Positions 1-8,250 of a stretch of DNA of 64,000 nucleotides are shown one piece after another (the stretch's first letter is position 1; each line of letters begins with the position of its first letter). Position numbers and translations under genes: made by a program. Origin of the DNA: Nocardia transvalensis NBRC 15921 (lineage in GTDB: Bacteria; Actinomycetota; Actinomycetes; Mycobacteriales; Mycobacteriaceae); contig NZ_BAGL01000057.1 of NCBI RefSeq assembly GCF_000308875.1, forward strand, positions 1 to 64,000, read 5' to 3'. The notes beneath the pieces were generated by a model. The model saw nothing but the letters and a program-made list of their open reading frames with translations, searched no databases and was not told the DNA's origin.

Positions 1-1164
1 CGGCGCGCCCGCGGCGGCCTGGGTGCGCACACCCACCGCCTTGGTGCCCACGGCGCCCAGGGCCGCCGCGCCCAGCAGCACGCCGCCGGTCGCGCCCAGA
101 CCCGAACCGCCGGTGCCGATCATGGCCACGGTCGGGGCGACCAGGCGCATGAGGGCGGGCAGGACGAAGGCCACGCTGCACAGCAGTACGATCGCGACCA
201 GCATGCGCTGCGCCTGCTCGGCGTCGGGCAGTCCGGCGGTGGACGACAGCTCGTCGGTGTTGCCGACCGCGATGAAGGCGATCATGTACACGATCGCGGC
301 CACCGGTTTCCACAGCATGAACGCGATGATCCAGCTCAGCAGCTTCGGATAGGACTGCTTACCCATACTCGTGCCGGAGGCCGCAGCGGCCAGCGGCAGC
401 ATGCCCGCGGCCACCACCAGCAACCCCTGCCGGACGATCGCCAGCACGATCTGCGCGAGCGCGCCCAGCAATCCGACCACCGCGATGATGAGCACCAGAC
501 CGGGCGAGAACGCCTGCAGCTTCGCCGTTTTCACCATGAACTCGGCGATGTTCTTGGCGTTGCCGTCGGTGGCGTCCTGAATCACCCACGCGGAGAAGCG
601 GTCCGAGGCCTGGGTGCCCGCCACGATCACGGCGCCGAGCATCCACGAACTGAATATGACGCGGGCGAACATCCGGAACGATTCGCCGGCCTCGTTCATC
701 GCGGCGCCGCGTCTGGCCTCCGCCAGTCTGGCGCCGGAGAGGATCACCGACACTATGAGTAAGAGGATCTGAGCCTGATACGTGTAGTCGTTGATCTTCT
801 GGAACAGCGCTCCGCCGTCGCTTATTCGCTCGTTGGGCACCTTCATCCAGAAGGTCAGCGCCAGGATCAGCGCCTGGCCGAGCCCGTTCATCAACGAGTC
901 GACCACCTTGCCGAAGGTGGAGTCCCACGCCTTGTCGCGCACGGCGCCCGCGGCGTCACCCGGGTGTGTGGCGGCGTTGCCCGCCTTGCAGGCGGCCGAG
1001 GCGGCGTCGCCGAGCGACACGCCCGGCAGGCCGAGGCCGTCCAGATCGTCGTGGATGTCGTTGCAGGTCTGATCGAACCCGTAGGTCTGTCCGTACGCCA
1101 CCGTCGGTGTCGCGACCATGACGGTGAACACGACCGCAAGGATCGTGACGAGACGTCTCACCAT
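1..1164 (-). CDS. TrbL/VirB6-like polytopic membrane protein of a type IV secretion-like system (3' end outside window)
   Basis: The reading frame is open from an ATG at 1164 down to base 1, giving 388 residues with no stop, so the C-terminus lies outside the window. A signal-like hydrophobic stretch (residues 1-24) is followed by a short Cys-containing loop and about six or seven membrane segments (near 93-108, 130-146, 167-184, 222-262, 276-300 and 321-343), then a Gly/Ala-rich tail starting TGGSGLGATGG. This layout is that of TrbL/VirB6, the inner-membrane channel component of type IV secretion systems. The start overlaps the previous stop (ATGGTGA), so it is translationally coupled to the gene at 1158-2006. 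Fold assignment is inferred from topology and neighbours; a generic membrane protein remains possible. Confidence 0.7.
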   Translation of the reverse strand, partial: MVRRLVTILAVVFTVMVATPTVAYGQTYGFDQTCNDIHDDLDGLGLPGVSLGDAASAACKAGNAATHPGDAAGAVRDKAWDSTFGKVVDSLMNGLGQALILALTFWMKVPNERISDGGALFQKINDYTYQAQILLLIVSVILSGARLAEARRGAAMNEAGESFRMFARVIFSSWMLGAVIVAGTQASDRFSAWVIQDATDGNAKNIAEFMVKTAKLQAFSPGLVLIIAVVGLLGALAQIVLAIVRQGLLVVAAGMLPLAAAASGTSMGKQSYPKLLSWIIAFMLWKPVAAIVYMIAFIAVGNTDELSSTAGLPDAEQAQRMLVAIVLLCSVAFVLPALMRLVAPTVAMIGTGGSGLGATGGVLLGAAALGAVGTKAVGVRTQAAAGAP

Positions 1165-2006
1165 GTCGTCCACCCCTCGATGCTTCGCAGTGAATCGATC
1201 CGGACCAGTTGTTGCCCGTTCACAGCCGTCAACTTCCAATCGCCGTCGCGCCAGACGACCGCAAGACGCGTGCCCACCCATGTCGGTTGGCCATCGATGA
1301 CTTCTCGTGCCTTTCTCGCGATATCGACCATCGCGTGATCGTCGGTATAACTCTCGACGCGAAACGCGTCCGAGGCGAACAAGAGCGGCGTCAGCTTCTC
1401 GGGCAGGCGTTGCGACACCTTGCCCGCGGCCACCAGCCGATCGTATTCGGCCAGATACTCCGGCGACGCCGCCACGAGCCGCAGCAGCAGTTCGCGGTCG
1501 GTCGGATTGGCGTTGGTACGCCAGTAGTGCTGTTCTGCGGCCAGCACCGCACCCTGCGGCGTGTGGGCGTACCCCACCGCCGCCTTGCCCTCGATCCGGC
1601 TCGGGCCGTCGGAGGCGGAGAATCGCACCACCGGCCCGCCGAAGATCCGCTGCCAGACCCCTTCTCCCTGAACGGGACTCGGCGCCGCCGTGAGCCACTG
1701 CGGATCGTCGGGGCGGCGCTGCGCCGCCGGATCCTGGGCGAGCGGCTGTCCCGCGGGGTCGTTCGGGATGTCGACGCGGCGGCCGAACATATCGGCGTCG
1801 GCGGGGCCGAAGCCCGGCGCGGCGGCCACCGCGCTCGTGCTCACCACCGGCGTCGGGTCCGCGGCCGACACCGTGGCGTGCCCGTCGCGGCGCATGGTCA
1901 CCACGGTCACCGTGACCGCCAGCGCAACGGTCAGCACCGCCGCGAAACCCAGCAGCCGCACCGAGATTCCGCCGCCCGCTCCCCCGGGGCCCGGCCCGCT
2001 CACCAT
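1158..2006 (-). CDS. Single-TM protein with NTF2/VirB8-like extracytoplasmic domain (paralogue 3 of 3)
   Basis: 282 residues. One membrane helix lies near residues 17-37, followed by a Pro/Ala-rich region and a C-terminal domain with the motif GYAHTPQGAVLAAEQ and an ending that reads WRDGDWKLTAVNGQQL then EGWTTW. The gene upstream (2000-2842) has the same architecture, the same GRRVDIPNDPAG-type motif and the same W-x-x-W end, so the two are paralogues. The start at 2006 is chosen because it sits in an ATGGTGA overlap with the upstream stop. Proteins of this shape act as VirB8-like assembly factors in Gram-positive conjugation systems; here that role is inferred from neighbours only. Confidence 0.65.
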   Translation of the reverse strand: MVSGPGPGGAGGGISVRLLGFAAVLTVALAVTVTVVTMRRDGHATVSAADPTPVVSTSAVAAAPGFGPADADMFGRRVDIPNDPAGQPLAQDPAAQRRPDDPQWLTAAPSPVQGEGVWQRIFGGPVVRFSASDGPSRIEGKAAVGYAHTPQGAVLAAEQHYWRTNANPTDRELLLRLVAASPEYLAEYDRLVAAGKVSQRLPEKLTPLLFASDAFRVESYTDDHAMVDIARKAREVIDGQPTWVGTRLAVVWRDGDWKLTAVNGQQLVRIDSLRSIEGWTTW

Positions 2007-2842
2007 GACGTCCACCCCGCGATCGAGTCGATGTACTCGGTCGGCGAGCCCTTGGACTCGGTCGGCTTGAGCCGCCAGTCGCCCGCATCCCACACCATCA
2101 CCAGCCGGATCGCCGCCCACAGCTGCTTGCCGTCGGAGACCGGGCCGCGCGCGGCCAGCCGCACGATGGCCATATCGTCGGCGTAGTTCTCGACCCGGAA
2201 AGCGTCCGGCGCGACCAGATAGCGGGTGATCCGCTCCGGCTGCTGCTCGGGGAGTTTTCCGGCCTTCAGCGCCTTGTCGTAGGCCGCCTGCTGCTGCGCG
2301 GACACCCGGACCTGTCCGGTGTACAGATTCCGGTCGGCGGGACGGGCGTTGAGGCGGTAGGTGATCTGCGCCGCCGCCAGCGCCGCGCCCTGCGGGGTGT
2401 GCGAATACCCGACGGCCAGGCCGTTCTCGTCGATACGGGTGGGCCCGTCGCTGGTGGAGAACGGGACCGACGCGCCGTAGACCCGCTGCCAGCCGCGCGG
2501 ATCGGTGGTGCCCGCGGGGGCGGCGGTCAGCCAGTCGTCCTCGGTCGGGCTCTTCTCCTTCGACGGATCCTGCGACAGCACCTGTCCGGCGGGGTTGTTC
2601 GGGATGTCCACCCGGCGGCCGAACAGGTCGACCTCGGGTGCGGCGAAGCCCGTGGCGCCACTCCCCGCGACCGGCGACGGCCCGGATTCGGGCGACCGGT
2701 GCTCACCGGAGTCGTCGCGCCCGACGTACATGAACACCCCGACCACGACGATCAGCGCGAGCACCGCGGCGGAGGCGATGACGCCGAAGGAGACGCTGCG
2801 GTCGGACCCGGTATAGGAACCGGCCGCATCCTTCTCTGTCAT
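2000..2842 (-). CDS. Single-TM protein with NTF2/VirB8-like extracytoplasmic domain (paralogue 2 of 3)
   Basis: 280 residues: a short cytoplasmic N-terminus beginning MTEKDAAGSYTGSDR, one membrane helix near 21-40 (GVIASAAVLALIVVVGVFM), a linker, the motif GRRVDIPNNPAGQVLSQDP, then GYSHTPQGAALAAAQ and the ending SIAGWTSW. It is clearly related to the following gene and, more weakly, to the preceding lipoprotein. ATG at 2842 overlaps the upstream TGA by four bases (ATGA), which fixes the start. It is probably anchored in the membrane with its globular domain outside, as part of a secretion or conjugation machine. The biochemical role is unknown. Confidence 0.65.
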   Translation of the reverse strand: MTEKDAAGSYTGSDRSVSFGVIASAAVLALIVVVGVFMYVGRDDSGEHRSPESGPSPVAGSGATGFAAPEVDLFGRRVDIPNNPAGQVLSQDPSKEKSPTEDDWLTAAPAGTTDPRGWQRVYGASVPFSTSDGPTRIDENGLAVGYSHTPQGAALAAAQITYRLNARPADRNLYTGQVRVSAQQQAAYDKALKAGKLPEQQPERITRYLVAPDAFRVENYADDMAIVRLAARGPVSDGKQLWAAIRLVMVWDAGDWRLKPTESKGSPTEYIDSIAGWTSW

Positions 2843-3486
2843 GTCGGAGCCTCCAGTGTCACGATGTCGGTGGGCGTTTGGTCGATGGACTCGACCGGCC
2901 GCGCGGCGGCGTCCGGATCGGGCAGGCGTAACCTCCAGTCCTCTGCGAACCATTCGACGGTCGTGTGGTTCACCGCACGCGAGCCGTCGGAGTATTCGGT
3001 GTAGACGTCCACGGTCGATCTGTCCTGGGTGTAGTCGGTGACGCGGTAGCCGAGCACGCGCGGCGCGTACTGCTGTGCCGCCGGGCCGGTGATCGACAGC
3101 TGCACGCGGTTGACCGACCAGTCGTCGCGGGCCGGGCCGGGCACGACCTCACGCGCGACCACCGCCGACCACTGGTTGTCGGTGGCCACCGACAACCGCA
3201 CCGAATGCGTGATGGCCGCGACCGCCGCACCCGAGGGGGTGTGGTCGAATCCGGTTGCGGCGCCGTCGCTGTCGTTCCTGGGGCCCTGATCGGTGACCGG
3301 CAGGGCGACGCCCTGATACGGCTGCCAGCGCACACCGCTGGGCGGCCGCGCCGGATCCGGTCGCGACGCACCGCCGTCGTCTCCCCCGCAGCCGGCGGCC
3401 GCCAGCACGGCGGCGCCGAGCACGCCCGCGGCGGCGCGGCGGATACGCAGGGTATTCACCGGGGTGTCGATCTCGGCCGAAGTCAT
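2839..3486 (-). CDS. Lipoprotein with GFDHTPSGA domain (paralogue 1 of 3)
   Basis: About 215 residues from ATG 3486 (a TTG three codons upstream is an alternative). A lipoprotein signal ends in the lipobox LAAAGC, followed by a Gly/Asp-rich linker. The globular part carries GFDHTPSGAAVAA, matching the SHTPQGA motif of the next two genes, and ends with a Trp-containing region EWFAEDWRLRLP. The lipobox predicts attachment to the outer face of the membrane, whereas its two paralogues use a membrane helix. It lies in the coupled cluster of pilin-like and VirB8-like genes and probably belongs to the same surface complex. Confidence 0.62.
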   Translation of the reverse strand: MTSAEIDTPVNTLRIRRAAAGVLGAAVLAAAGCGGDDGGASRPDPARPPSGVRWQPYQGVALPVTDQGPRNDSDGAATGFDHTPSGAAVAAITHSVRLSVATDNQWSAVVAREVVPGPARDDWSVNRVQLSITGPAAQQYAPRVLGYRVTDYTQDRSTVDVYTEYSDGSRAVNHTTVEWFAEDWRLRLPDPDAAARPVESIDQTPTDIVTLEAPT

Positions 3487-3499
3487 GGGGCTCAACCGT

Positions 3500-3760
3500 T
3501 CACGTCGGCAGCACGGTCAGTGCGATCGCGCTCGCCGAACTGGCCACGATCGCGCCGATCAGGCTCATCACGATGCCGTGGGAGGCGTCGTTCACGGCCA
3601 TGTCGTCGCGCATCGCCGACCACAGCCGCCCGGCCGAGATGATCATCCAGGCCAGGCAGAACAACAGCACCACCCACAGCAGCCAGTTGATGAGCTGCAT
3701 GACGGGCTCGATCACATCGGCCGGTATCTGCTTGTAGGCAAGCACGGTCGCCGTGGCCAT
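3500..3760 (-). CDS. Small two-helix membrane protein, pilin-like (TrbC/VirB2-like)
   Basis: 86 residues with two hydrophobic segments (about 23-44, LINWLLWVVLLFCLAWMIIS, and about 62-84, HGIVMSLIGAIVASSASAIA) joined by a charged loop. The Gly/Ala/Ser-rich second helix and the total size resemble VirB2/TrbC pilin subunits. Its ATG (3760-3758) overlaps the TGA of the preceding pilin-like gene as TGATG, so the two are co-translated. The identification rests on size, topology and context. Confidence 0.55.
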   Translation of the reverse strand: MATATVLAYKQIPADVIEPVMQLINWLLWVVLLFCLAWMIISAGRLWSAMRDDMAVNDASHGIVMSLIGAIVASSASAIALTVLPT

Positions 3761-4056
3761 CAGCTACCGATGACCGCGTTCATGATGGTTCCGGCACTCG
3801 TCGCGATGATGCCGCCGATCATGGCGCCGGCCACCATCTTCGGCGACTCGAGGCCGCCTCCCGTCCACTTCTCCCATGCGAACTTGCCTCCCGCGTAGGT
3901 GATGCCCATGATTCCGGACAGCAGCACGAACCAGGTGAAATACCGGACCAACTTCAGCAATTTCTCCGAGGCCGGGGGCGCCTCGGGCGTCGGATTTCCG
4001 ACTTGAGCGAGAACAGCACCGTACGTCTCGTGCACGGCCGCCAGGATGGTACTCAT
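3760..4056 (-). CDS. Pilin-like two-helix membrane protein (TrbC/VirB2-like)
   Basis: 98 residues. A 30-residue N-terminal region precedes a helix at about 38-56 (YFTWFVLLSGIMGITYAGG), a short polar loop with WEKWTGGG, and a second Gly/Ala-rich helix (MVAGAMIGGIIATSAGTIMN). This matches the two-helix hairpin of VirB2/TrbC pilins. ATG 4056 overlaps the upstream stop by four bases. Two consecutive pilin-like genes suggest a major and an accessory subunit; this is inference. Confidence 0.55.
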   Translation of the reverse strand: MSTILAAVHETYGAVLAQVGNPTPEAPPASEKLLKLVRYFTWFVLLSGIMGITYAGGKFAWEKWTGGGLESPKMVAGAMIGGIIATSAGTIMNAVIGS

Positions 4057-4733
4057 CGAGCGTCCTCTTCTTCTTCCAATTGCGAACTGCTAGTTACTTT
4101 CTCACGGATCACGTCGACGATGCTCGCACCGAGCTCGTCGACGCCGTGCGGAACCTCTTGCAGGGGATCGAGCTTGCGTTTCTTCTGCTGCGGCGGCGGG
4201 TCCGACGGCGACCACACCGGCAGCTGATCGGGTTCGACGAGCGTCCACTCCTCGTACCACGACACCTGCCACACCCGGCCGGCCAGCGAGCCGACCACAT
4301 CGCGATAGCGGCGGATCTCGGCGGGCATCCGGCCCGGACGAGCGGCCACGGTGATCAGTCCGAGCACCTCGCTCGGACCGGCGAGCCCCGCGCGATGCTG
4401 GCGCAGGAGATCGTGGGCGCGGGCCAGCCCGGCGATGGTCTCGCGGGCGACCAGCACGACGAAGGGGGACTCCCGATCGAGCACCCCGGGCCAGCGGCGG
4501 TGGGAATCCGCGGCGGGCGCGAGCACGTGCGCCAGGGTGCTGGCGCCGGCGCCGCCGTGCACGCCGAGCAACCACACCAGCGGGGCGCGCCCGGCGCCGG
4601 GAACGGGCCGGTCCCAGACCGGCGCCCGGCGCGATTCGGGTGGTGCGACGACGCCCGCGGCGCCGGCCGGAGCGTCGGCGGCGGGACCGGCGGAGTCTCG
4701 AGAGTTCCGATGTTCCTTCATGGCCGCGGTCAT
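4053..4733 (-). CDS. P-loop ATPase-like protein of the secretion cluster
   Basis: 226 residues. After a variable Ala/Pro-rich N-terminus comes a deviant Walker A, WLLGVHGGAGASTLAHVL (about residues 54-71), of the ParA/MinD/type-II-secretion kind but lacking the usual Lys of GK[ST]. A Val-rich strand (FVVLVARE) follows, then a charged C-terminal tail ending in a run of Glu (LEEEEDAR). It is much shorter than ParA-type ATPases. The start at ATG 4733 is fixed by an ATGA overlap with the upstream ATPase gene. It probably energises or positions the complex made by the membrane genes that follow; nucleotide binding is unproven. Confidence 0.55.
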   Translation of the reverse strand: MTAAMKEHRNSRDSAGPAADAPAGAAGVVAPPESRRAPVWDRPVPGAGRAPLVWLLGVHGGAGASTLAHVLAPAADSHRRWPGVLDRESPFVVLVARETIAGLARAHDLLRQHRAGLAGPSEVLGLITVAARPGRMPAEIRRYRDVVGSLAGRVWQVSWYEEWTLVEPDQLPVWSPSDPPPQQKKRKLDPLQEVPHGVDELGASIVDVIREKVTSSSQLEEEEDAR

Positions 4734-5605
4734 GATGCCACCCCCGACACGAGCGTGCGATAGGCCCTGCGGGTGTCGGCGGCAAGGGCGTTGTGCCGCA
4801 CCAGTTCTCCGCGCGCCAGCTGCGGGTCGTAGGGAATCTCGCGGATATCGCGCACCCAGCCGTTCAGATGTTCCCGCAGATGATCCGCGATCAGGGGCTC
4901 GTTGCCGGGCTGCTGGTGGGAGATCACGATCGTGGTGTCGCCGACGATGCCGCCGCCCTGCCCCTCGGCCGGGCCGCCGAATTCGTCGTCGAGCCATTCG
5001 AGGGTGACGCGCAGCCGGTTGGCGGCGTCCACGCGGGCCGGAATGGCCAGGACGAGAGCGATATCGGCGTCCTCCAGCAGCGGGCGCAGGTGCCGCCCGG
5101 CGATCGGGTTGCCGCCGTCGTAGACGGGGGTGTACCCCGCGTCGGCGACGGCGCGCGAGACGGTCAGGTAGGTCGCGCGGCGGCGCAGCGGGGCCGAATC
5201 GCGCCACAGCAGGCCGATTCCGGACGCGGCGTGCGACAGGCATTCCTTCAGCGGCGCGGGTTCGTCGTCGCCGCGGCCGTAGAGCCACTGCTGCAGGCTG
5301 ATCGGGCTCAGGTGCTCGTCGGCGCCGCGCAGGGCCAGATCGCTACCGGAGGCCGTGGCGTCGACGGCGACGGTCGGCGCCCCCGAGGTGACGATCTCCC
5401 CGGCGATGCCGAGCGCGGTCGTGGTCGTGCCGGCGCCACCGCAGCCGCCGACCACCAGGATCGGGCGCGGCGAGCCGGCGTCGCCGCCGTCCTCGCGCCG
5501 CCCCTTCCGTAACCGCACCACCGGAGCCTTGGCGCGCGTCTGACGGCTCGCCGGGTCGCCCGCCTCGGGCGCCTCGTCGAGCCACCGGCTCCAGTCCTGT
5601 CCCAT
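4730..5605 (-). CDS. ParA/MinD-like ATPase of the secretion cluster
   Basis: 291 residues. A charged 45-residue leader precedes PILVVGGCGGAGTTTTALGIA, a deviant Walker A with a first-strand context typical of SIMIBI-class ATPases, then PTVAVDATASGSDLA in the Walker A' position and YDGGNP/ALVLAIPARVDAANRL in the position of the ParA catalytic core. The conventional signature Lys in KGG is replaced (GGCGGAGTT). It stands 15 bases downstream of the gene at 5621 and overlaps the next ATPase gene. A scaffold or positioning ATPase for a cell-envelope machine is the likely role; plasmid partition is unlikely because no parB neighbour is seen. Confidence 0.62.
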   Translation of the reverse strand: MGQDWSRWLDEAPEAGDPASRQTRAKAPVVRLRKGRREDGGDAGSPRPILVVGGCGGAGTTTTALGIAGEIVTSGAPTVAVDATASGSDLALRGADEHLSPISLQQWLYGRGDDEPAPLKECLSHAASGIGLLWRDSAPLRRRATYLTVSRAVADAGYTPVYDGGNPIAGRHLRPLLEDADIALVLAIPARVDAANRLRVTLEWLDDEFGGPAEGQGGGIVGDTTIVISHQQPGNEPLIADHLREHLNGWVRDIREIPYDPQLARGELVRHNALAADTRRAYRTLVSGVAS

Positions 5606-5620
5606 CGCTCAGCTCTCCTC

Positions 5621-6586
5621 TTACCCCGCCGCGATGCCCGTGATCAGGGTGCGGCCGCCGATCACCGCGGTGGTGACCGTCTGCTTGCCATAGGTCTTCG
5701 GCGCGCCGCCGGGGCGGCGCTCGGTGACCTCCACCGAATACTTGTCCTCGGTCACGGTCGACACGCGAACACAGTGTGCGGTGCCGAGCGGGACCGAGTC
5801 GATACCGCGCTGGATCACCGACGCGGGCGACAGGACCGTCCCGGGGGCGACGACCTCGAGCGCCCGCTCGGCGGACCGTTCGACGTAGTACGAGTACTGG
5901 AACCACATGATCGCGTCCGGACCGGAGGCGGTGCCGCCCGGTTCGGCGCCGCGCACCACGCGGTCGGCGCGCTCGGTCGGGCAGAACCCGGCCGCGCTCC
6001 CGTCGCCGGTGGCCGCCGTGAGGCGCACCGCGGGCGCGTTGAGGGAACCGGAATGCGTTGCGGCGCCGCGCGAGTGCAGCAGGTAGAGCGCGAGGGCGCC
6101 CGCGAGCCCGAGCAACAGCACGGCGATCACCAGCACGACCGCGGCGCGCAGCCGGTTCGGGCGGGCGCGCTCGCGCAGCGTGTGCGGGGAGGCGGCGCCC
6201 GGCCCGTCGCGCCCGATGCGGCCGGACCGGTCCGTCCCGGCGTGCGAGCGCCCCAGCGTGCGCGGCTCGGGATCCTCGTCGTCCCAGGGCAAGCGGACCA
6301 CGGTGTCGTCGCGGGCCGGGTAGTCGTCGTCCGGGCCGGGAGCGTGGTCGCCCACCCAGTCGGTCCAGCCGCCGGTGAATTCGTCGCGGCCGGACGGGTC
6401 GGCGGCGAACGGGATGTCGAACGGTTCGGGTTCGGTCTCGCGGATGTAGTGCGGGTAGCGACCCGCACCGGAGCCCGCCTCGTCGTCGGCGAACGTCGGC
6501 TGCTCACCGGCGGGTGGCCGGACCGCGTCGCCCGGCGGCTCGAGCGCCGGGTACCAGCGCTCCAGATCTTTGTACGACTTCAACAT
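5621..6586 (-). CDS. Single-TM protein heading the secretion-like cluster
   Basis: 321 residues. The first 145 residues are acidic and proline-rich with many Trp/Asp (GGWTDWVGDHAPGPDDD), then one membrane helix near 148-168 (VVLVIAVLLLGLAGALALYL), then an extracytoplasmic domain with two Cys (FCPTE and HCVRVS) and paired Tyr (QYSYYVE). The two Cys could form a disulfide. It lies first in the run of co-directional genes, 15 bases before the ParA-like gene. No known domain was recognised; a structural or regulatory subunit of the envelope complex is the likely role. Confidence 0.55.
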   Translation of the reverse strand: MLKSYKDLERWYPALEPPGDAVRPPAGEQPTFADDEAGSGAGRYPHYIRETEPEPFDIPFAADPSGRDEFTGGWTDWVGDHAPGPDDDYPARDDTVVRLPWDDEDPEPRTLGRSHAGTDRSGRIGRDGPGAASPHTLRERARPNRLRAAVVLVIAVLLLGLAGALALYLLHSRGAATHSGSLNAPAVRLTAATGDGSAAGFCPTERADRVVRGAEPGGTASGPDAIMWFQYSYYVERSAERALEVVAPGTVLSPASVIQRGIDSVPLGTAHCVRVSTVTEDKYSVEVTERRPGGAPKTYGKQTVTTAVIGGRTLITGIAAG

Positions 6587-6639
6587 TCCCCCATCCCCGC
6601 GGAGCCAGGCACGTGCGGCATCGTCGGACCTCTCGGCGA

Positions 6640-8250
6640 TCAGTTCGTGGAGAACGGGTAGGCGTTGTCAGGGGTAGCAGCCGTGGGCGAGGTCGGCGGC
6701 ACGCCGCCGGGGCCTGTCCCAAACGGAAATTGTCCCGTACCCGACGAATTCGGCGAACTCGACGCGCCGGGGGGCGGCATCAAGATTCCGGTAATCGTGC
6801 TGTTCGACGTACCTTTCTGTGGTTGGGAGGCGCCCTGTGCGCCGGACAGATCGCGGGCCGCGGCGGCGAACCAGTCGGCCGCGAACCGGACGGGAGCGTC
6901 GCCGTTGGCGTCCACGGCGGCGGTCGCATAGGCGCCGTGGCGTTGGACGGTGTCCCAGTAGCGCACCCAGGTGGCGGTGTCGAGCAGGTCCTTGTTGTCG
7001 GTGATGTTCTGGACGACCGCGTCGAACGACTCGGACACCAGGCGCGAGACCGTCGTCGGCGGGACCAGCTGGGTGACCGCACCGGTCAGCCTCGTGGCGA
7101 GCATGACCAGCGCGACGGGCGGGTTGGTCAGCGCGGCGCGCGCCAATTCGCCGATGGCGGCGGGGTTCAGCACCGTGCGCAGCGTCGTGCCCACCGCGTT
7201 GAGACCGATCACCCCGACCTTGAACATCGCACGCATCGGATCGGCGAGGGCGATGCGGCTGCGCGGATCGGAGGCCTCGGCGATGCGCTGCGAGATGGAC
7301 TGCCGCGGCTGGTAGGACAGCGAGGCCGGCGTGGTGCCGCCGATATCGGAGTTCACCACCGTGGACGCGGTTTTGATCGACGTGAACGCCAGGGCCTGCG
7401 AGATCGACACCAGGGCGTTGATCGGGTCGCCGCCCGACAGTGTGGACTGGCCCGCCACATTCGCGACCGCGCGCAGGATCGGGGCGCCGGCGGGCGCGTC
7501 ACAGGCGAGATCGCCCGCGGCGCAGAAGCTCGCGACCCTGCCGGTCAGCGCGCCGAAGTCGGCGGCGCGGTCGCGGTCGGGCCCGATGCCGCCGCCGGTC
7601 GCGGGCTCCTGGGGCAGCGTCTGCAAGGCCGCGACCCGCTCGCCCCGGGTGCCCGGAGCGGCGTCGGGGGTGGACTTGCCGGGAGCGCCGGGGAACAGCG
7701 GCGCGCCGGTGTTGCGGGTCGGGTCGGCGAACAGGGCGACCGCGGCGATCTTCTCCGGGGGCAGGACGCCCTGGTGTGCGCCCACCTCCTGCGCGAACAG
7801 CGAGGCGACGTGCGCGCCTTGGGAATAGCCCGTGATGGCGAACCGGGTCTGCTCGCAGCGATCGGCGATCTGCCGCGCCATCCCCCGCAGCCGGCTCAGC
7901 CCGCCGGCCAGCGATTCCGAATACGGCGCCGCGCCACCGGGAACCGCGCCGCCGAAGCCGGATTCGTAGGGCACGTAGGCGCGCTGGACCAGGCCGGTGT
8001 CGGGAGCCGCCGCCAGCAGCGGCAGGAAGACCTGCGACAACATGCCCGTATCGGTGGTCGGGGCGGCGTCGGGCGAGGATTCCCCGGTGCCCTGGATTCC
8101 CAAGGCGTACAGGGCGGGACAGGTGTCGATGGCGATCTTGGTGGTGGGACCGGGCTGCGCGTGCGCGGGCACGGCCCCGATCGACGTCGCGGCAGCGAGG
8201 GTGAGCGCGACCGCCGCCGGCATGCTCCAGGTTCTGCGCGTGGCCAGCAA
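6640..8250 (-). CDS. Secreted cutinase-like serine esterase with C-terminal extension
   Basis: 536 residues if translation begins at TTG 8250, which has an AAGGGGG ribosome site eight bases upstream; an ATG at 8280 has none. A signal peptide ends near AVPAHA. The cutinase-type core has DTCPALYALGIQGTGESS, the nucleophile motif ITGYSQGAH and the FCAAGDLACD motif that carries the catalytic Asp. The likely catalytic His (VQRHGAY) is more than 150 residues further on, so the core holds a large insertion compared with ~220-residue cutinases. The tail is Pro/Ser/Gly-rich. Such enzymes hydrolyse lipid or polyester bonds outside the cell. It is separated by about 50 bases from the secretion-like cluster, on the same strand. 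Confidence 0.78.
   Translation of the reverse strand: MLATRRTWSMPAAVALTLAAATSIGAVPAHAQPGPTTKIAIDTCPALYALGIQGTGESSPDAAPTTDTGMLSQVFLPLLAAAPDTGLVQRAYVPYESGFGGAVPGGAAPYSESLAGGLSRLRGMARQIADRCEQTRFAITGYSQGAHVASLFAQEVGAHQGVLPPEKIAAVALFADPTRNTGAPLFPGAPGKSTPDAAPGTRGERVAALQTLPQEPATGGGIGPDRDRAADFGALTGRVASFCAAGDLACDAPAGAPILRAVANVAGQSTLSGGDPINALVSISQALAFTSIKTASTVVNSDIGGTTPASLSYQPRQSISQRIAEASDPRSRIALADPMRAMFKVGVIGLNAVGTTLRTVLNPAAIGELARAALTNPPVALVMLATRLTGAVTQLVPPTTVSRLVSESFDAVVQNITDNKDLLDTATWVRYWDTVQRHGAYATAAVDANGDAPVRFAADWFAAAARDLSGAQGASQPQKGTSNSTITGILMPPPGASSSPNSSGTGQFPFGTGPGGVPPTSPTAATPDNAYPFSTN

Noticed and set aside
4730..5605. Plasmid-type ParA/ParB partition locus
   Set aside because: The ATPase is ParA-like, but no ParB-like gene or centromere repeats adjoin it; the neighbours are membrane and pilin-like genes.
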